A stretch of DNA of 64,000 nt, taken from assembly GCF_000001735.4 (NCBI RefSeq), contig NC_003074.8, forward strand, positions 6,200,101-6,264,100, written 5' to 3'. Source of the DNA: Arabidopsis thaliana. Taxonomy: Eukaryota; Streptophyta; Magnoliopsida; Brassicales; Brassicaceae. The position numbers and the translations under genes were made by a program. The notes under the pieces are model-generated. The model was not told the DNA's origin, made no database searches, and was given only the letters and a program-made list of their open reading frames with translations. Of the stretch, positions 35,960 through 47,899 are shown piece by piece; position 1 is the stretch's first letter; every line of letters starts with the position of its first letter.

Positions 35960-38163
35960 TTTCTCTTTTTCTTCTTGAGCTCTTCTTTTCCTACTTCTTC
36001 TTTTTTTTTTTGAAGTTTGATAGCACATCAGGATTGCTTTTATACTAAAGTGTGTGGTGGTGACTTGTGATTTAATATACAAAACAATAATTATCAATTA
36101 CACAATAAAGAAAATGGATGATTAAGGAAGAAATAAATGTTACATAATTTCTTCAAGTGGGCCACTATAGTTGTTTATAATTAATGATTATGAATAATAA
36201 TGCTGATAAAAGATGGTTATTTGACTGTAATAATACGATTCGGAGGTTGAATGTTTTACGTGACTTAGATAATGTGGGGGATATGTTTGTATTTTTATTT
36301 TTATTCAAATGATTTAGGGATATATATGTATTGTTAGAAGTTTCACTCATGTTCAATGAGAGGACACCACTTTGGGTCCTTTATGTCATCTAAAATTCAT
36401 ACACCTACATTTACAAATTTGTATTTGGGTTGTGCAACGGCGACAATAGTAATACAAACCACTATTTTATCAATGTTCACGTTGAATGTTGACATATACA
36501 TATATGTTTAATTTGATTTTAAGTTTGTGTTTCTAGTGAATTCTTCATTTGGGGATTCATTTGATTTCTATTATGTTTATATATTCGTTTCTTATGTAAT
36601 AATGAGTTTATGGAATCGAATAGCATGTGGTCTAGCTCATAATTAGGCATCTTGTCTTGAATGTGGAAAACCATTAATAATTTGATTGATAAGTTTACTA
36701 ATATCTCTTCGAAGGAGCACTAACCACCGTTTATTCAGTTAACTTGTAATTGTTTCATGTCATTAGATTCCAAAAAACGGCTACAATCAAATGTACCAAT
36801 TAGGTTGGATTTTAAAACTATGACATCTTCCAAAAAGTTATGTTAAACATATAACTTGACCTAATGTATTAAGAAACTATTCTGTTTTAAATAATGTTTA
36901 GCAATCATTTAAGTAATTTGTACTATGTACTCTCTTTTCTTTTTCTTCTAGTGGCCCTAAAGAGGGACACATGCAAGATTCTCCATTTTTTCAGCCCATG
37001 ATATGAAAATTCTCAGTTTGAATTATATATAATCAAAATATTCCAGCTTCAGAATCCAAAAGAAAATTAAGGATCAAAACTGAAACACAAAACTAACAAC
37101 ACAATCATCAGATCACCAAAATATCAAAAACAAACTGGCAAAAAAAAAAAACCTAGACATCAAATCTTTTTAAAAAATTCAGTCAAGAATCCCTATTGAG
37201 CTCAGATTTTAACATTAAGAATATCTGCAGAATGAAGTTAACTTAGTTGTGTTTTCAACGACTTAGCACACACCTAGACATCAAAATCTTTTAAGATTTA
37301 AAACAGACCCAAATGATCCTTATTGATCTTATACTACTGTATCATGAAGATGAAGGATTGTGTTTTCATCTACATTGCTAATTAGTGTGATCATATATAT
37401 AAACATCGTATCAACATAGATTGTCAAAAAGATACCAAGAAACCCCAAAAATAAAATGAATTTGGTGAGAAGAATGAATGGAAGAGTATATAAAAGAGAC
37501 ATAAATAACAGATCCATAAAAGGATTCAATGATAAGCCTTAAAGTCAACTAATTGGGTTGGTAGTACCGTTTCACACCCAATTTCGATTTGTCTTGCCAT
37601 GAAATAACAAGACAGCAACAAAACACCATCTACACTTTCTTCTCTCTTCCATTATTTAGAATAACGTGCACAATGGCCCTAATGCTCATTTATATTCAAA
37701 AGAGCCTACCGAAGCAATCGATTTGGGTTTCTATAAGAGCAAAATCCATTATTTGTGGCTCTAGCCATTGGTGAAGAGCACAAGTGCACAACTCAGTAGA
37801 GCAACGATTTGAGGCGAATATGGAGATTTAAGAGAGCAGCATCACCAAATCCAATTAGATAACACCAATTCTTCCTTGTACTCATATGAAAGAACAAAAA
37901 AAATCGGACAACAATATGACTCCTTGTAGTACACAAGTGAAGTTGAGACTAGATTCTTTCATGTACATATTTTATCAAAGAGTCTGAGAAACGATAAACA
38001 GAGACCCATATAACTCAAATGATTTCTACATAGGCTCAGTTTTAAGTCAGCTTAAAACAGGAGCAATTCTTCAGGGCTTGATCTCAAGTTTTAATGTCAT
38101 CCAATATATGTTATTGCTTATCTTACTAATGTTTCATCAATTGCTCATCTTGCTAGTGTTCCA
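35960..38163. other. 2.2-kb spacer: UMAMIT promoter and 2OG-oxygenase 3' flank
   Basis: AT-rich, no supported gene. It contains a diverged direct repeat (about 37150-37230 and 37270-37340, both starting CCTAGACATCAAA) and a 27-bp tandem pair at 38114-38167. Several 60-65-codon ORFs here lack recognisable features. Confidence 0.5.
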
Positions 38164-38167
38164 TCAA
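38114..38167. repeat. 27-bp tandem pair overlapping the 2OG-oxygenase stop codon
   Basis: Unit 1 (38114-38140) and unit 2 (38141-38167) share TTGCT-ATCTT-CTA-TGTT-CATCAA with five differences. Unit 2 contains the stop codon (38166-38164, minus strand). Confidence 0.8.
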
Positions 38168-40296
38168 GCTTGGGTTTGACGTGGTTTAAACAATTTCTGC
38201 AATAGCAATAAAGAGCATAGAATCATCGACCATTCTAGTAAACAGAGAACTATATAAGCTTGATCAATCACAGGCTTACCTTTCTTAGAGCATCAATCGA
38301 CCGCACTTTCTCATCTCTCTTTTCACAAAAGCACTCTCCACACCAGCTGGAGAAATCCTTGTGATGAGTTTTGAGCTCTCTAAATACAGAACTGCAAGGA
38401 ACAACACGAAAGACAAGCTTAATAAGAAACCAAATAAAAATGGAAAGTCAATTGCAATGTAAAAAAAGATGCATGGCAGTCTAGAGGCAAGTTTTAGATG
38501 CTATTTACCTTCTGCACCATAGAAGCATATTGACCCGATGCCCGCATGTTGTGGCTCTGGCACCATGGCGGTGGCGGCCACGGTGAAGCACAGCTTGTCC
38601 AGGTATATGACAATAATCATATGTTTCCTGCTTTCGCAGAAAAAAAAGAGTTGTTTATATTAGCTATCAGCCATATACAGAATGTTAGAAGACAAGAAAG
38701 CAACAGAAAAGAGTGGCATACATCTGCCTTTGTTGCTGTGTTCACATGTTTTTCACACCGTGTGCCTCTGAAAAATAGCTCCCCTCCCACAAATTGATTA
38801 CCCAAACAAACATTCAGCGTTACTTCTGAATCATCCACATGAAAGCCTGAAAATTTATATAACATCTGATAATTTTCAGCCAGAATAACGTGAGTATTGG
38901 AATATATCTGCATTTAGGACAACTAGTCAGGTCATGGGAAATTATACAGGATATGTCAAAGGGTCTCACCTAAATCAACATCCCTATCTTTCCCATATTC
39001 AACAACAAAACCATGGTGAGAGTCCAGAGTTGCTCCACCCACATCACTGAAGAATACTGCAAAACAAAAGATTCGAAGTAGCTTTTTAGTTTTAACACTG
39101 TGAACATATTAAACAGACTTTCCAATAATAGACTATGTAATGGATTTAAAAATATATTGCCTTTAGAGATGGGACGTATAAACCCCTCCATGAGTTTGTC
39201 AAGCATGGTGTCTAGACCAAAGTCGTCAAGCACAGCACCGTATTTATTCATGGTGTTTGGTCTCATTATCCGGAATTTGGTCTCACCCACCCACCTTTCA
39301 AAATTGTCTATCTGCATGGTCAAACAAGAGCAAATGAACAAAATACGAAGGATAAGAGAAAAACAAAAAATGGATGCACATTACCTCGGCTAGCATCATC
39401 TCACAAAAGCTAGGCTGGAGCATGTCAAAGACGAAAACACCAGGAGACGGTTCAGATATTATATTTCTGAAGCTTTCCTCTGTGTTTTCATTTATCGCCT
39501 TAAGGAAAGCAGGAACGAAACATACTGTGGGAACTAGAGTATACAACTCCTTGTGAAGTGGCTGCAGTAGAAAAACACTTCAAACTACTAACAAATGACT
39601 GGAGCAGAGCAATACAGAACACAAGAAAGCTCAAGAAAGGATTCACACCTGATAATTTGTTGTAATCTTCAGCCTATAGTCACTGTGCCTTTGAGCCTGT
39701 AGCATCAGCCAAACAAAACTACTTAATAAAACTCTTGAGCTCATATTGACATTTTCAAACCATTCATGCAATATCTTCTACCAACCATCATCTAACCAGA
39801 TTGAAATTTCCATAACCACTTAACTAAAAGTGAAACCAGTTCATAGTAGCAATTAGCAAAAGCTCAAATTTTCATAATGAAGTGTAGCTTCTAAAGCAAT
39901 TCACAGTCATCAATACAAGTAAAAACAAAATTCAAGAGAGAAAGGTCCAAATCTAGTACTTACTCTGGAACGCTCTCCATGAGGAAGATGCCTAAGCATA
40001 ATATCAGTCATGAATTTGATTTTCTCATCACGATTCGAGACGAGCATATTCGGAGGCAAGTACTTCTCCAGACTAGAATATACCGAGTTTGGGAAATCAA
40101 GCTGCAGATCTTCATAACTATCGGGTCTATGCTCGTTGTTAGGGTTTAGCCTTAGTCTCTGGCAAGAAACCATCGTAGAGGTAGCTCTCAATGTCGTGGG
40201 AGCCGCCGAATGAGAATTCTGACCTGCAATTGTTCCGTTACCTTCCACCGTCGTCGTCGTCGTCTCTTGCGAACCTTCTCGCTGCTCACTTGACAT
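38164..40296 (-). CDS. 2-oxoglutarate/Fe(II)-dependent oxygenase
   Basis: Nine exons on the minus strand: 40296-39964, 39696-39649, 39561-39385, 39311-39161, 39056-38970, 38846-38722, 38627-38509, 38391-38280, 38196-38164; product 394 aa. The dioxygenase core shows the HxD iron ligand pair in GFHVDDSEVTL, the distal His in VLHRGRHRHGA, and an Arg further on (GHRVNMLLWCR) suited to 2-oxoglutarate binding. This is the double-stranded beta-helix fold in the P4H/PKHD-like branch. The N-terminal 100 residues are Thr/Ser-rich and low in conservation. Substrate unknown. The exon 4 donor is GC (minus strand TCTAAAG then GCAATA at 39160-39159), with no GT close by and frame preserved across it. Divergent with the DUF599 gene over a 570-bp shared promoter. 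Confidence 0.88.
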
Positions 40297-40867
40297 TACT
40301 AAAGAAGGCAGAGAATTCAAGTGAGAAAAAACTAGGGTTTCTTCTTCACACTACATTCCAAAAGCAAAAAATCTTAAAGGGGAATTGAAATCGACTTTTT
40401 AAGCTCTCGATCTGGAGATTCTGATTTTTGAGTTCCCGTTGAAGTTAGGGTTTCTGAATGTTCCCTCGAAGATTTTTTTATCTTTTATTTATTTGTTAAT
40501 ATTACGCACGAAACCACCAGTCATACGCCTTATAAGAAGAGTTAAATGATTTTCTAGCCCATCTATTAGGCGGCCCATTAAATAATTCGAACCGGTTATT
40601 TGGTTTAAACTGAAATTACCGGTATAATCGTGGAATTGAAATCATTCGACTTTGAGTTGTCTGTTAGTGCGTTATTGGTTAACACGTGAGAGATATCGAT
40701 AGTCTCCTCTGGAGTTTGTTAAGTTCACACGTGTGAATGAAAGCTTTCGCTCTCAAAGCTTGGTGCTTTTTCGTCTCTTGCCTCTGCCAAAATCTTTTGG
40801 CCGCCATCGATCTTTCCGATCACGGAACAACCGTACGAATTGAAAGTATCTCTGCGGCGAAGTAGAA
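40297..40867. promoter_or_regulatory. Shared divergent promoter (2OG oxygenase / DUF599)
   Basis: 570 bases separate the two starts. A telo-box (TTAGGGTTT, 40445-40453) lies in the leader of the oxygenase. Site II motifs (GGCCCA 40572-40577, AGCCCA near 40556) sit near the middle and could serve both genes. Confidence 0.5.
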
Positions 40868-42258
40868 ATGTGGACGGAGGAATCTTTGGATTTAGTGCTT
40901 GTGCCGACGGGTCTGGTCGTGATGGTTGCTTACCATGTCTGGCTCGTCTACGCTATTCTTCACCGCCCCAAGCTCACTGTTATCGCTCTCAACGCTGAGT
41001 CTCGACGACAATGGGTCTTCTCTATGATGACTGTATGTTTTTTTCTCTTCTCATTTCTATTGTTCCTCTTTTGGTGACATTCTGGGATTTTCTTGGTATT
41101 TCTGATTCTGGAGATTTTGGGGTCTAGATTAGGGTTTATGGCAATAGAGCTGCTTTGTTCGTGATTTTAGGAATTGGGTATTGAGAGTCTTACGGCTCTC
41201 CTATCCTCAATTTTCATGATTCTGAAGTTTTCGAAGTCAACTAAAAACTAGTAAACCATAAATATTTGGATCTTCAAACATCAGGTAGCAAAATTGAGCA
41301 GGGTTTATGATGAGTAAAGATGATGAGATTAGGAGAAGCAAAGTCTTGGAGCTGTCAAGTGATGTTAGATGTGAATCTTCATTAGTAGAATCAATGTTAT
41401 AATAGACGGTTGGCTATCTTCCTTGGAAGCTTGACATTTTTCAAGAACTCTTCTTGTTCATGGAGGATATGCATCACAGATCCCTATAGTTCACAACTCT
41501 ACGCATATTTCAGCTAGAATCTTGGAGCTAGTTAATGAGGTTCATTGGATAGGAACAGAGTCATAGACATGAGAAACAAGAACACAGTCGTGTGTCTGTC
41601 CGTTAAGATCCGAATTATCGGTGGTCTTGGCTCTCAGTATTGGTTCTTTTGCAGTAGATGATATAAGTTTATCTATTGTTATTTCCAGGAACCACTGAAA
41701 AATGGTACCTTGGCTGTTCAGACAATCCGGAACAACATAATGGCATCAACCCTTTTAGCCACAACAGCAATCACTTTATGTTCCATCATCGGCGTCTTTG
41801 TAAGCAACTCGTCATCTTCAAAATCCACGGCAACAAATCTCATATACGGGAGCAAAAGCCCTCGCTTAGCGTCATTCAAGAACTTTGCAATCCTGATCTG
41901 TTTCCTCATGGCCTTTCTCTGCAACATCCAGTCAATCAGGTATTACGCTCACGTAAGTTTCCTAGTCACAGTGCCTGTCTCAAGAGGGAAAAGAGAGCAC
42001 TGCGAGTACGTGTCTAGAAACCTGAACCGAGCTAGCTACTTCTGGTCTCTCGGATTACGGGCTTTCTACTTCTCCTTCCCTCTCTTCTTATGGACCTTCG
42101 GGCCAATCCCGATGTTTGTGTGCTGTTGTATGATGTCCTCGATTCTATATTTCTTGGACACGACCACTAGTTTTACCAGGCATCTTCATAGCCAATCGTT
42201 CAGAGAAACGGCTGATTCAATGGACGGCGAAATCGAATCAGCTGTTCATACTCTGTAG
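40868..42258 (+). CDS. DUF599 membrane protein
   Basis: Two exons, 40868-41032 and 41689-42258; product 244 aa. Four hydrophobic segments: about 9-29, 72-92, 112-128, and one or two between 177 and 215. The first helix and loop (LVPTGLVVMVAYHVWLVYAI then HRPKLTVIALNAESRRQWV) and the TIRNNIMASTLLATTAI motif are the recognised DUF599 pattern of plant and bacterial membrane proteins of unknown biochemical role. The intron is long (656 bp) compared with neighbours. Function cannot be stated. The C-terminal 30 residues are polar and probably outside the membrane. Confidence 0.88.
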
Positions 42259-42724
42259 ATTCTTCTCTGACTTTTGTTGTGTATTAAGAGTTATATGTTA
42301 ACGGTGTCTTTTGTAATGTGATGGAACAACTTTGTCTGCAATTATGTATGCGTTTGTGTTTTCATGTTACAATGATTAGAAAACATTACAAGATGAAAAC
42401 GCAAACGCCTACCTAAACGCAAACAAACAATCTTAAGTATGTTCATCACTGAAGAAAGTAATGGTTTTAGCTTTTTCTGTTCTTGGTTTTAGGTTTGGAT
42501 AACTAAGAAGAATTGTTATTATTCACACAGGCCTTAAAACAATTTTGTTCTTGCTTTGTTTCCACAGGATTGAGTAAAATCCATAAACGAAATGTTCAAG
42601 CCTCAAACTGTTTAAACATGACTAGATACGCACAAAAAGGCTCACGCTCGATAAGTACATTAATGAAACCTTTTATTAAGATTTAAGGACAAAAGTTCGA
42701 TTCTTCTTCTAATGCCAAGAGACG

Positions 42725-42894
42725 TTACAAAGCTGGAGTGGCAGTGACGGCGGAAAATAAGACAATGGGGATGTCTTTAGGTGATCCGATATCGGATACG
42801 AAGGCGAAGAGATCATACAAGATCTCATTGCATTCGTATCCACTATGGATCATCTAAACTCATTCATGGAATCTGGTACCTCTAATTGGCTCAT
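42725..42894 (-). CDS. Small ORF pair, unknown (42 aa, preceded by 14-codon ORF)
   Basis: On the minus strand an ATG at 42853 opens a 42-codon frame ending TAA at 42725, with protein-like composition (ECNEILYDLFAFVSDIGSPK, then IPIVLFSAVTATPAL). A 14-codon frame (MSQLEVPDSMNEFR) starts at 42894 and its TGA overlaps the ATG as ATGA. The two could be one short gene split by a one-base shift, or a real bicistronic leader. A leader-like CT-rich stretch lies upstream. I do not recognise the protein, and it is short enough to be chance. Confidence 0.3.
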
Positions 42895-43409
42895 TTCCCC
42901 CACGTCTCTTAGAATCGGAGAAGACAGAGAGAAAAACCTAAAGCACCTGACGGACTCCGGACAGATTGAGCATGCAGGAATAAATAAGCGCGACACTCAA
43001 GCAAGCACCAAAGATTTGGGGTTTTCCGAATATTTTTTAAGGATTTGAAACTTCTAGACTGGGCTGGGCCTAATTAAAAGATTATTAGCCTACCAAAAAA
43101 AGTTCGAGACCCATCTTCTCTCTTCTTACTTTGTTGTCTCTCTCTACAATCTATATGTTGGCTGGCCAGCTGAGACAAATTACTTTTGCATTTGGACGAT
43201 GATTTGTCTATTTTTCTTGTTAATATGGTTGGTCTGTTGTTGTGTCTGGCTGTTCGTTGAATTTCAAGAGTTTTATGTTATTAACGAGTGTTTTTGATGA
43301 TATCTCATGGAACAATTTCCTTTGAGTTTTCATGTTATAAATGCTCGCGTAAATGCAAACAAATAATTGAAATAATAGTGGTCTACTATGTAATAATGTG
43401 ATCTCAAAA

Positions 43410-43413
<4 letters not shown>

Positions 43414-43440
<27 letters not shown>

Positions 43441-43442
43441 AT
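43414..43442. repeat. (AT)n microsatellite
   Basis: Pure alternating A/T, flanked on both sides by AATGTGATCTC (43394 and 43440), as if the flank was duplicated together with the run. Confidence 0.85.
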
Positions 43443-44134
43443 GTGATCTCTTGGGTTTAATTCTTAATGTATTCTTCTTCTTCTTCACTCAAAGTAAAAG
43501 GGTTTGGTTTTGACCATGGTTCAGGTGTTACACTACAAATAGTATAAAAATTAAATTTTTTTGTATGTATATAATAAAAAAAAGAGACAAATAAAGTTAC
43601 ATTGTAAGTGGTCGCCTTAAGAAGAAAAATCATTCATATTTTATTCTTCGTCGATCTTCTGTTTTGTGTCCAATTTTAGAACTTTTACTCTATTTTCATA
43701 CATCCAATCTCCTTGCCTCTACAATAGTATACCAAATAAACAAATTGTATTTGTTATGTTGGTCGAATCCAAAGATCGATTTTAACATTGTTATGTGTGT
43801 GCATGACTAATGCAAAATTTACATATCCAAGATTATTGTTGAACTTTGTTTGTAGACAATTCTTTTCTTAATCTATAGCTGAATCTTTGCTCAAAGGCTG
43901 AATCTCAGTGGATTGTCGTTGAATTTTGTTTAGAAGATCTGAGTACAATAATCATGTTTGATAGCATCATCGCGATTGTGTTTTTTTTTTTTGCCATTGA
44001 AGCTTCTTGAAACACCTGCCAAATGAAAGAAAGTAAAAGAAAATTTAGTAGTGAGAAATTTGACAACGCAATGTTGGCTTGGAAATAATGACCAAACTAT
44101 CAAACCAAACTGCATTACTATTATGTATGGAAAA

Positions 44135-44136
<2 letters not shown>

Positions 44137-44180
<44 letters not shown>
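44137..44180. repeat. (AT)22 microsatellite
   Basis: Forty-four bases of alternating A and T. It lies about 250 bp from MIR157C on its 3' side. Confidence 0.9.
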
Positions 44181-44182
<2 letters not shown>

Positions 44183-44404
44183 CAACATTGATCTAGAGAT
44201 AACACGATATGGAGATCAGGTTACCAAAGAAGAAAAACATTTTTACCGGCAATGATGAAGAATGTATAATGTTAAACTTATAAGTCACCTAAAGTATGTG
44301 ATATATATGCACCCATGTTAGTATTACGCATAGATGTGAATGTGTATATCTATATAATTATAGATGTATGCATATATAGATGTGAATGTGCGTATATGTA
44401 GGTT

Positions 44405-44605
44405 AGAGAGAAGAAGAGATAAAGGTGGTGACAGAAGTATAGAGAGCACAAAAGAGTAGAGATGCAGGTTCTCTCTCTTTCTCTCCCTCTCTTTCTTTGA
44501 ATTTGTTATACATATTTTATCATCCACATGCGGTGTGATGATATATATGTATGTACTTGCATGTCATCCTTAGTGCTCTCTATCTTCTGTCAACAACCAA
44601 CATCA
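44405..44605 (-). ncRNA. MIR157C: MIR157C precursor
   Basis: On the minus strand the 5' arm holds TTGACAGAAGATAGAGAGCA plus a final C (44593-44573), the exact miR157 sequence. The 3' arm holds the star strand (44447-44427, starting GCTCTCTATACTTCTGTC), which pairs with it in full miR157c style. The two are joined by an unusually long AT- and GA-rich terminal loop of about 125 bases. miR156/157 guide cleavage and repression of SPL transcription factor mRNAs and hold plants in the juvenile phase. The exact star identity fits the c locus rather than a, b or d. Confidence 0.95.
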
Positions 44606-44750
44606 CTCTCAAACCTATGTGTGATATGCAACATCATAAAGTATGTATGTGTAATTAAGTATTATAATGTTTGAATATGTGTAAGTATATATATATATAT
44701 AGACAATAGGGAGTGTATGAAGTGACAAAGGGAAAATAGAGAGTAATGTG

Positions 44751-44760
44751 TATATATATA
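44751..44760 (-). promoter_or_regulatory. Candidate TATA box for MIR157C
   Basis: TATATATATA flanked by CC-rich bases (CTCC upstream in the sense strand). It lies about 160 bases before miR157 in the sense direction, so a transcript would start near 44720. A second TATATATA run at 44687-44700 is an alternative. Confidence 0.4.
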
Positions 44761-47700
44761 GGAGTAAGTTGAGAAACCTCATCTCCACAGACTGTACCCA
44801 AACGTTGACTCTTTCTACATCTAGCTACATTCCCCTCCACACACAAAGATATACCCAACACCAACATAAATTTCTTCATTTGAAAAATGAAATCATATGA
44901 TAAAACAAGTTTTATCCCTAATGAAGATTTCAAAACACTAGGAGAATGACTTGAATAAAATATCAATATGAGTTCAAAATTGGAATATAATATTCATCCA
45001 TATGCATCTACTAGACCTAATTCAAGGTAAGCTATACATTAGAATATAATTGGCTAGAGTTTATAATTTATTCTGTTGAGTTCTAATATCAGAATATTAT
45101 TAATATTCAGCATCCAGCCAGTAGATAGCACCAAATTCTTCCGTATAACGATGCCACAATCTGGTTAGGAACACGAGCCAATCAATGTGGTAATCATGTG
45201 ACATGATCAGATGTGGAGGAGATTTATTTGACTCCAAAGTTTTGTTTGGCAATGGCTGGCAAAAACCCTAAACCCACCAACCAACCGTACGTCCTCAATG
45301 TTAGAGGTGTGTAGGGTAGCAACACCAATTTAACTTCTCACATAAAAAATAGGACAAAAATTGAACCTTTCGTGTGTTTCAACCGACAAAACCAAAAATA
45401 GTAACTTTGTAAATAGTTATCGTGAATAGTATTCTAACAAAATAAGTGATCATCTACTAATGTTAACCGTAACAGTTATTATCTCTAACAATTCGTTTAT
45501 ATGATGACCAAAACATATAAAATAGCTTTTGATTACATTTAACTATTTAAGAAATAAGAATTAAGATAGAATAAAAAAGCTATTAACTAGTTCTTCATCA
45601 CCTTTAATTAAATAGTTATTTAGAATAAATTTATTTTGAGAATCAGTACAATTGCATAAATGAATACAATTATGTCTATAAAAATTCACTCTTATTAGTT
45701 ATTTCAACTCTTTTAGGCATAAAGCTTGTAAAACTTTTTTTCTTCTTTAAATAATAAAATTTGGACCCTTTAATTTTTTATAATTAATTTCCTGTAGATT
45801 TAAAACCAAATCTTGATAACAGTCGTGGCAGATCTAGATCATCATTATCTATGCATAACACGAACTCGAGTATGAAGAATGAACCTCTAACTGGCTGAGC
45901 TAAATAAACTTGACTATTTTACTCTATCTTTGAATACGATATTGTTTCAAGGGTATAGTTTCATATTAAAACACTTCAATGTGGCTGCTTCTTAATCACC
46001 ACAAAAACAAGTACTTAGTTAGTAGTGAAAAACTAAAAACCAGTTTAAACAGGTAGATATACAACACTGTTTAGATAACCGAGATGGTTGGCGAATTAAA
46101 CATAGTTTTATTAATAATTGAAGAAGGAAAACGACAGATCACCAAAGTAGGGACTATGACATTAAGAAGGGAATCAAAACTTAGTGTTTGGTTATTCATG
46201 GGTTTGTCCTTTTTCTCTTGTAATTCAGTTCCTCTTTGTCGTCTTCAGTTACTCTTATTACTTCTTTGGGGGTTAAAATGTGAAAGCCTATTCATATCAA
46301 ATCATGGATATGACTTATGCAATAATGGACTTGTTGGATAACAGTAAGTGGGTGATATGTTTTGGAAGTAGTTTCAGTTTTTTTCCTATTGGAGAAAGAG
46401 AAGAGGTCAAAAAAGGAATCATAACAACTTGATTTGGAGGAGGAAGACTTTAAAGAGTGATAGACAATGGTATTAAATAAGTGGGGAAGAGTACTATATA
46501 CTGATGAGATAATCATTAATTGATAAATGGAATTTTCATTGCAGAGTGGCACATGTGGTTAATTTAAAGCTGAAGAAACTTGTGAGCCCCATATTCTTCA
46601 TTACAAAACCATTTATGTCTTATTGTAGTGTAGACTGTAGAGTACATACATGTAGACGGACCATCGAATTTTGAAATTCAGATTTGGTGTACCTTTGAAA
46701 ATTCATATCATTATGACTCAAGAGTCTACGTATCTCTAAAAATGTTCTTGTCTTCTGTGATACTTTTTTTTTGTTAGCCAGGCAATACAACCATCAAAAA
46801 CTAAAAGCAATAAGAATGGTTGGTGCGTTTCTACTTAGGTTGTATCTCCCACGCTAAACTAGTGAGCACGAGTTAGTCATTTAAGTATAGCTCCATCTAA
46901 TTATAGATTGTGTCCGAACTTCGCGGTTCAAAATCAGTGTTTCTTTTTCGAACTTCTATTGGTTGTTATCGCTTGTACTTTTTTGTCGTACTTTTTTTTA
47001 GTCATATTTGTTGTAAATTTTGGATTTTCTATTTTTTTATTTTTTTTATAACCTTTGTCCAAATATAAAAATGATATAAACACTTAACAGTTATAAAAAA
47101 AAAACTAATATACTAATGCAGAATTTATATCAAAAGTATTTTATTTCTTTGTGTCTTTCATAGTTTATTAGTTAACCACAAATATACTAATGCAGAATTT
47201 ATATCAAAAGTATTTTATTTCCGTAACATTCAAATTGAAAGTAATTACCTTTTGTCATAAAAGTAATTATGTTGTGGCAGTTATAAGTGGTTAACTACTT
47301 ACATTGTCGAATCATAAAAAGGTAAGTTCCATATACATTACATGCAAAACAGGAGGGTTTGAAAGAAAGCATGGGCTTAAAACCTTACTTACAAGCTATT
47401 TATTGGGCCGATTATTTAACTCATCAATTGGTTGCAATTTGAGCACTTACGTAATAATCATGTGGTGAAGGGTTCGAATCCTCACCTCTACATTTACCAT
47501 TTTTGTATTTTATTCTTCACAAATAGTGGGCTTGAAAGCCATATATGATCTTCATTTCTTGTAAGTTGTAACTCAAACGTACTTTATTCAAAAGTGATAT
47601 TGGGAGATAAATCTCCATTTAGCCACAGTGTTTATTTATTTTTGATAATCTTCATTTAATCATAGTTATTAACTTAATATGGTAACCGATATTCAACCGA

Positions 47701-47899
47701 TAAAACAAAAAAAAGATCCAAGTCAATAAGAAAAAACCCAAAAATATAGTAACTGCTAAAAAAAAAACTTAATTTTGCGATACAGAAATATTTTCTCACC
47801 CCACCCCAGATTCACCCCATTAACCGTTTCAAAAGGAAATTAAGGAGTTGTTCATAGTTTCGTTTGTAAATTGCAATTGTAAGTTTGTAACTGTAATAG
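44761..47899. other. 3.1-kb AT-rich spacer
   Basis: No supported gene. Contains a 74-bp-period repeat (47107-47221) and a tRNA-like GGTTCGAATCC motif near 47472. ORFs at 46084-46341 and 46292-46552 have no recognisable content. Confidence 0.5.
47107..47221. repeat. Direct repeat, 41 bp identical, 74-bp period
   Basis: AATATACTAATGCAGAATTT and the following 21 bases occur at 47107-47147 and again at 47181-47221 with no difference seen, so the duplication is recent. Confidence 0.9.

Larger units (their letters stand above)
42259..44399. other. Spacer with a duplicated DUF599 3' flank and AT microsatellites
   Basis: Contains two diverged copies of the DUF599 downstream sequence (about 42275-42436 and 43240-43371), with a GC-richer 42.68-43.05 kb block between them holding a small minus-strand ORF. 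(AT)n microsatellites lie at 43414-43442 and 44137-44180 (about 22 AT units). Confidence 0.5.

Noticed and set aside
46084-46552. 85- and 86-codon ORFs in the MIR157C-LPP spacer
   Set aside because: Low-complexity, opposite-strand overlaps, no recognisable domain.
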